From Paenibacillus sp. cl123 (GTDB taxonomy: Bacteria > Bacillota > Bacilli > Paenibacillales > NBRC-103111): DNA of 64,000 nucleotides. Every line of letters begins with the position of its first letter. Within the stretch, counting starts at the first letter, position 1. This document shows, piece by piece, positions 61,031 through 64,000 of this stretch. Location: the NCBI RefSeq assembly GCF_900101595.1, contig NZ_FMYY01000007.1, positions 114,288 through 178,287 of the forward strand, read 5' to 3'. A program made the translations under genes and the position numbers. Below the pieces are notes generated by a model, which was not told the origin of the DNA, ran no database searches, and worked only from the letters and a program-made list of their open reading frames with translations.

Positions 61031-64000
61031 TTAATAGGATTCTACGACTTCCCATGCGAACTCCAGCGGAAGTTCGCTGTTAATGCCTGAATTGCGCCGC
61101 GTTATCCTCAAGGTGTTATTGTTGATTAGGTTAGCCTTTATTACCTCTCTCGACGCGTCACCGCCAGAAACCCTAATGGCAGAACCCGAGTTTGTAAACG
61201 TCGTAAACGTTTTGCTTAGATTAACAGGACTTATGGTAATGTCGATTTGAACCTGGTCATACGCCATAGACGCGACCCCGCGCTGTACCGCTTTTATACC
61301 GCCCACTGGTTGCCACCCCGTTCCATTCCAAATTTCGGGCACGCCCGCATTATATCGCACTGGCGCCAATGTATTACCCTGCCATTTATACACGCCCTCG
61401 GTATTTATCTCGACTGATGCGGAAACAACTCCTTCGGAAGATGGCGTGGTGTCGCTATAGTTACTTGTCGCACGTAGGCTGCCGACTTTAACCGCTGCCG
61501 CTCCGCTCGGATACGTTGTCGTTGGGCCGTGAAAGTTTAGGGACGCGCCTGTACCGGTGATTTGCGGCAATGACAATATGCCAGTCATCGCCCCGCCTGC
61601 CTTATCGAGCTTTTCGTCGTACAGCTGCCGGATACTCCGTACTGGTGCGTTATACGACTTCGCCTCGCCGGTAATCCGCCTGATCATGCTGCCGAACCAG
61701 TTGAGTATCTGCGTAATCGTCCCGCTCGTAGTCGCTGGCAGTGCGACCGTATCGTCAACTGTACGCTGTCCGATCACCACATCCGTCGCAGCTCCGTCAG
61801 CCAGCTTAGCGGCAGTCACGATCTTGCTGCCGAGGTGATCCGTGCCGACCGATCCCGGCGGATGATCCATCGTCGCTGCCGTCCGGTGCGTATTGAACGC
61901 TGCCTTGTCTGCATCAACGTCAAGTCGCAGGTTTTCGAGCAATGCGCCATCCCACGTCAGTAGCCATTTGTGTACGGCAATCTGCGTCTGAGCATCCGCC
62001 AGTCCTTGCGACAAGGCGCTAACCGCGCTGCCGGGATTGCCGGGGTACTCGACGCGGCCGTCCGTAGCCGCTGCGGTCATGTTTTGCTTATCGGTCGCTA
62101 CATAAGTAACGTAGTATTTTTGGGACGGGTCAAAATCAGCAGGCTGTATGTCAAACCGCTGATTTTTGTAAAAGTTGTCATTGACGCGCGTTCCCTTTGC
62201 GGGATCAACGCCTTTATATACGCCCAGCAGCCGAGCGCTACGATACTTGAGCAGCGTACTCGGTGTATTGCCGTCGTTTATTACGTACTTGCCAGCGACA
62301 AGTGCCGGATTCGCCAGCTCGCGCACGATAACGCCCTCCGCCAGCTCGACCAGATTGCCGCCGCTATGCATCGAGATAGCGCCCTCTACGGTGACGGACT
62401 CCTCAACGCCCTGCGCCCGCTGATACACCAACGTCGCCCATCCGGTCCATCCCGCCGCTTTGTTGGCGCTGACGTAAGCCAGCGTCTGTGTCGGCGCGTC
62501 GGCCTGCGTGAGTAGCGAGCGCCATGCCGTAGGCTTGCCGTTGCCGTCTACGGTCTTCGCTTGCCAACCGTTAAGGGTTGCGCGCACCTCCGCATCGAGC
62601 GCGGTATACCCCTCTCCAAATCCGCTGTCAGCGTCGGATATAGAAATCACTAAGTATGAGACCCCCGAAGGCACACGAGTATTGTACCTATCGGACGTTA
62701 TTGTGCTGTCCGACTGCGTTATGACTTTACCGTCATATTTTGTGACAAGCGAATTGGATGGCGTAACCGCGGCTACTAATCCGGGTAGAGACGTATACGG
62801 AAGTTGCACACGCTTAAATCCTACGTAGTCATCCACGTAGGACCAAGGTAACGACCCGTCCAGCATTATCTTTTTGAACCGCCGATACACCGTCTGCGCT
62901 GTAAAGTCCAAGCGGTCATACACGCCGCTAATCGGATCGCCGTGCAGTTCCAGCGGCTTACCGTCGCTGTCCGAGACGCCGACGGTATAATCGTCGTTAC
63001 GCGGTTCAAAGCTCAGCGGCAGGTCTGCGGCGGTACCGAGGATGAGCATAAAATCGCTATACCGTACCGTTCCAGTCGACGTATTGCGTACGTACACCCG
63101 AATCGTCGTGTTAGCACCGGAATTAAACGCTCTTGGTGTGGTCGCGTATCCAGATATAATTGACAAACTTGCCGCATTATCGAAGATAGCGTACGTGCTG
63201 CCTGCTCCGCTGTTAATACTCAAAGTATAGTTAGTGTTAGGCAGTACATCGACTATAAAATAGGCATTGCCATTTGCGGTGTTGGTAGTGAGATCCATCG
63301 TATACGAGTCCACCAAGCTTACCGTGTGTCCGGATGTGATGGTTTGCTCCGTTAATGGCTTTAACAGGTTTTTACCCGTCTTGATTACGGCAGGCAGCGC
63401 CACCGACTGCATGCCGTTTACATGTGGCAGGTAATCACGGATATTGCTCTCCGTAATTGTCGTGCCGATAGCGTTGTACAGCGCGGTGTCTACTTCGTAT
63501 AAATCCGCTCCATCGAAGTAAGCATCGAAGTTGTCAGTTCCTGATAACAGGCCAATCAATAATCGTATTGACGGACGCCCTGTAAACTTGACATAGACCG
63601 TTTGCCACTGGTCGAGTAATGACGGGTTAATTTGTTTAAATACACCGTTGCTAAACCCACCTTTGTTATACACGGCAATGTTGGGCAATATTACGGCGCG
63701 CACAACGTAAACATCCACAGCCGCCACGTACATTTTTGCTGCATCAAGATCAATGTCCCTGTATGCAGCCCGGGATGCTCCGGTCCCGAACATTTTAAAG
63801 CTTGCGTCGCCGTAGCGTTTGATAGATGTGTCTAATGTAACGGCAGATGTAGTCCATCCTGTGAGTGAATCGCACTCGGCGTATTGATTGAGTTGCTGCA
63901 GCGTCCGCCCCAGCACCGTCACCCGCGCCGGTCCACTCTGGTCTGCGGTGATGACCTGGAGGCCGTGGCGCAATGGTGCGGAGAGTGTGAGGCCGTCTTT
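61031..64000 (-). CDS. Large phage tail fibre, 5' end beyond the window
   Basis: The frame is open to the window edge (…KDGLTLSAPLRHGLQVITAD), so the N-terminus is outside. At least 989 residues are visible. A carbohydrate-binding-like beta domain lies near the N-terminal side (LTGWTTSAVTLDTSIKRYGD, YFDGADLYEVD). Further beta-rich repeats and a helical stalk follow (RTAATMDHPPGSVGTDHLGS). The C-terminal half has adhesin-like segments (TVDDTVALPATTSGTITQIL). The missing N-terminal part is probably like the truncated gene at 6298. It should recognise the host surface. Confidence 0.85.
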   Translation of the reverse strand, partial: KDGLTLSAPLRHGLQVITADQSGPARVTVLGRTLQQLNQYAECDSLTGWTTSAVTLDTSIKRYGDASFKMFGTGASRAAYRDIDLDAAKMYVAAVDVYVVRAVILPNIAVYNKGGFSNGVFKQINPSLLDQWQTVYVKFTGRPSIRLLIGLLSGTDNFDAYFDGADLYEVDTALYNAIGTTITESNIRDYLPHVNGMQSVALPAVIKTGKNLLKPLTEQTITSGHTVSLVDSYTMDLTTNTANGNAYFIVDVLPNTNYTLSINSGAGSTYAIFDNAASLSIISGYATTPRAFNSGANTTIRVYVRNTSTGTVRYSDFMLILGTAADLPLSFEPRNDDYTVGVSDSDGKPLELHGDPISGVYDRLDFTAQTVYRRFKKIMLDGSLPWSYVDDYVGFKRVQLPYTSLPGLVAAVTPSNSLVTKYDGKVITQSDSTITSDRYNTRVPSGVSYLVISISDADSGFGEGYTALDAEVRATLNGWQAKTVDGNGKPTAWRSLLTQADAPTQTLAYVSANKAAGWTGWATLVYQRAQGVEESVTVEGAISMHSGGNLVELAEGVIVRELANPALVAGKYVINDGNTPSTLLKYRSARLLGVYKGVDPAKGTRVNDNFYKNQRFDIQPADFDPSQKYYVTYVATDKQNMTAAATDGRVEYPGNPGSAVSALSQGLADAQTQIAVHKWLLTWDGALLENLRLDVDADKAAFNTHRTAATMDHPPGSVGTDHLGSKIVTAAKLADGAATDVVIGQRTVDDTVALPATTSGTITQILNWFGSMIRRITGEAKSYNAPVRSIRQLYDEKLDKAGGAMTGILSLPQITGTGASLNFHGPTTTYPSGAAAVKVGSLRATSNYSDTTPSSEGVVSASVEINTEGVYKWQGNTLAPVRYNAGVPEIWNGTGWQPVGGIKAVQRGVASMAYDQVQIDITISPVNLSKTFTTFTNSGSAIRVSGGDASREVIKANLINNNTLRITRRNSGINSELPLEFAWEVVESY

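Overview
The window is Gram-positive DNA, most likely from Paenibacillus or a close relative. Low-GC-type Shine-Dalgarno sequences, B. subtilis-type LexA boxes, Fur boxes, the ROK, AraC/FeuA-like and DGQHR neighbours, and phage families typical of Paenibacillus (YolD, YopX, XF1762, CD1375, LLH holin, ArpU) all point that way. No rRNA, tRNA or CRISPR array was seen.

Bases 1-6265 are host chromosome: the 3' end of a ROK regulator, two tandem DGQHR (DndB-like) genes, and an iron-regulated AraC regulator / siderophore-binding lipoprotein pair that forms one uninterrupted reading frame. At 6190-6283 lies the last part of a LuxR/NarL-type response regulator gene. It is broken by a phage attachment site, so this gene is the inferred attB.

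From 6266 to the right edge everything is siphophage DNA, nearly all read on the minus strand. Read right to left the order is: tail fibre, lysis (SGNH hydrolase, XhlA, amidase, holin), HicAB, an SOS-regulated mini-operon with YolD, a CPBP protease divergent from an agr-like quorum-sensing cassette, ImmA/IrrE, CI- and Cro-like repressors, a sigma factor, recombination (Rad50-like ATPase, Bet/RecT, MBL nuclease), replication (initiator with internal iterons, helicase loader, DnaB), small early genes with a methyltransferase and a RuvC-like resolvase, ArpU, a large serine integrase, an att repeat, packaging (HNH, TerS, TerL), portal, protease, capsid, connectors, tail tube, a frameshifted tail chaperone, tape measure, Dit, tail spike and an SGNH tail fibre. 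The last is followed by a truncated tail-fibre gene that runs into a second att copy and host DNA.

A perfect 78-bp direct repeat lies at 6266-6343 (host border) and 30577-30654 (between integrase and packaging genes). Both copies carry the last codons of the integrase. The simplest reading is a tandem double lysogen. The left copy kept only its packaging and structural genes, after a deletion from a tail-fibre gene to the integrase 3' end. The right copy supplies integration, control, replication and lysis functions and should continue beyond the window.

The most unusual system is at 53163-55481. It comprises an AgrD-like prepeptide, an AgrB-like processing protease, an AgrC-like membrane receptor that lacks any kinase domain, a small HTH protein, and a divergent CPBP protease. 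A shared promoter region with two copies of a 16-bp palindrome separates the two arms.
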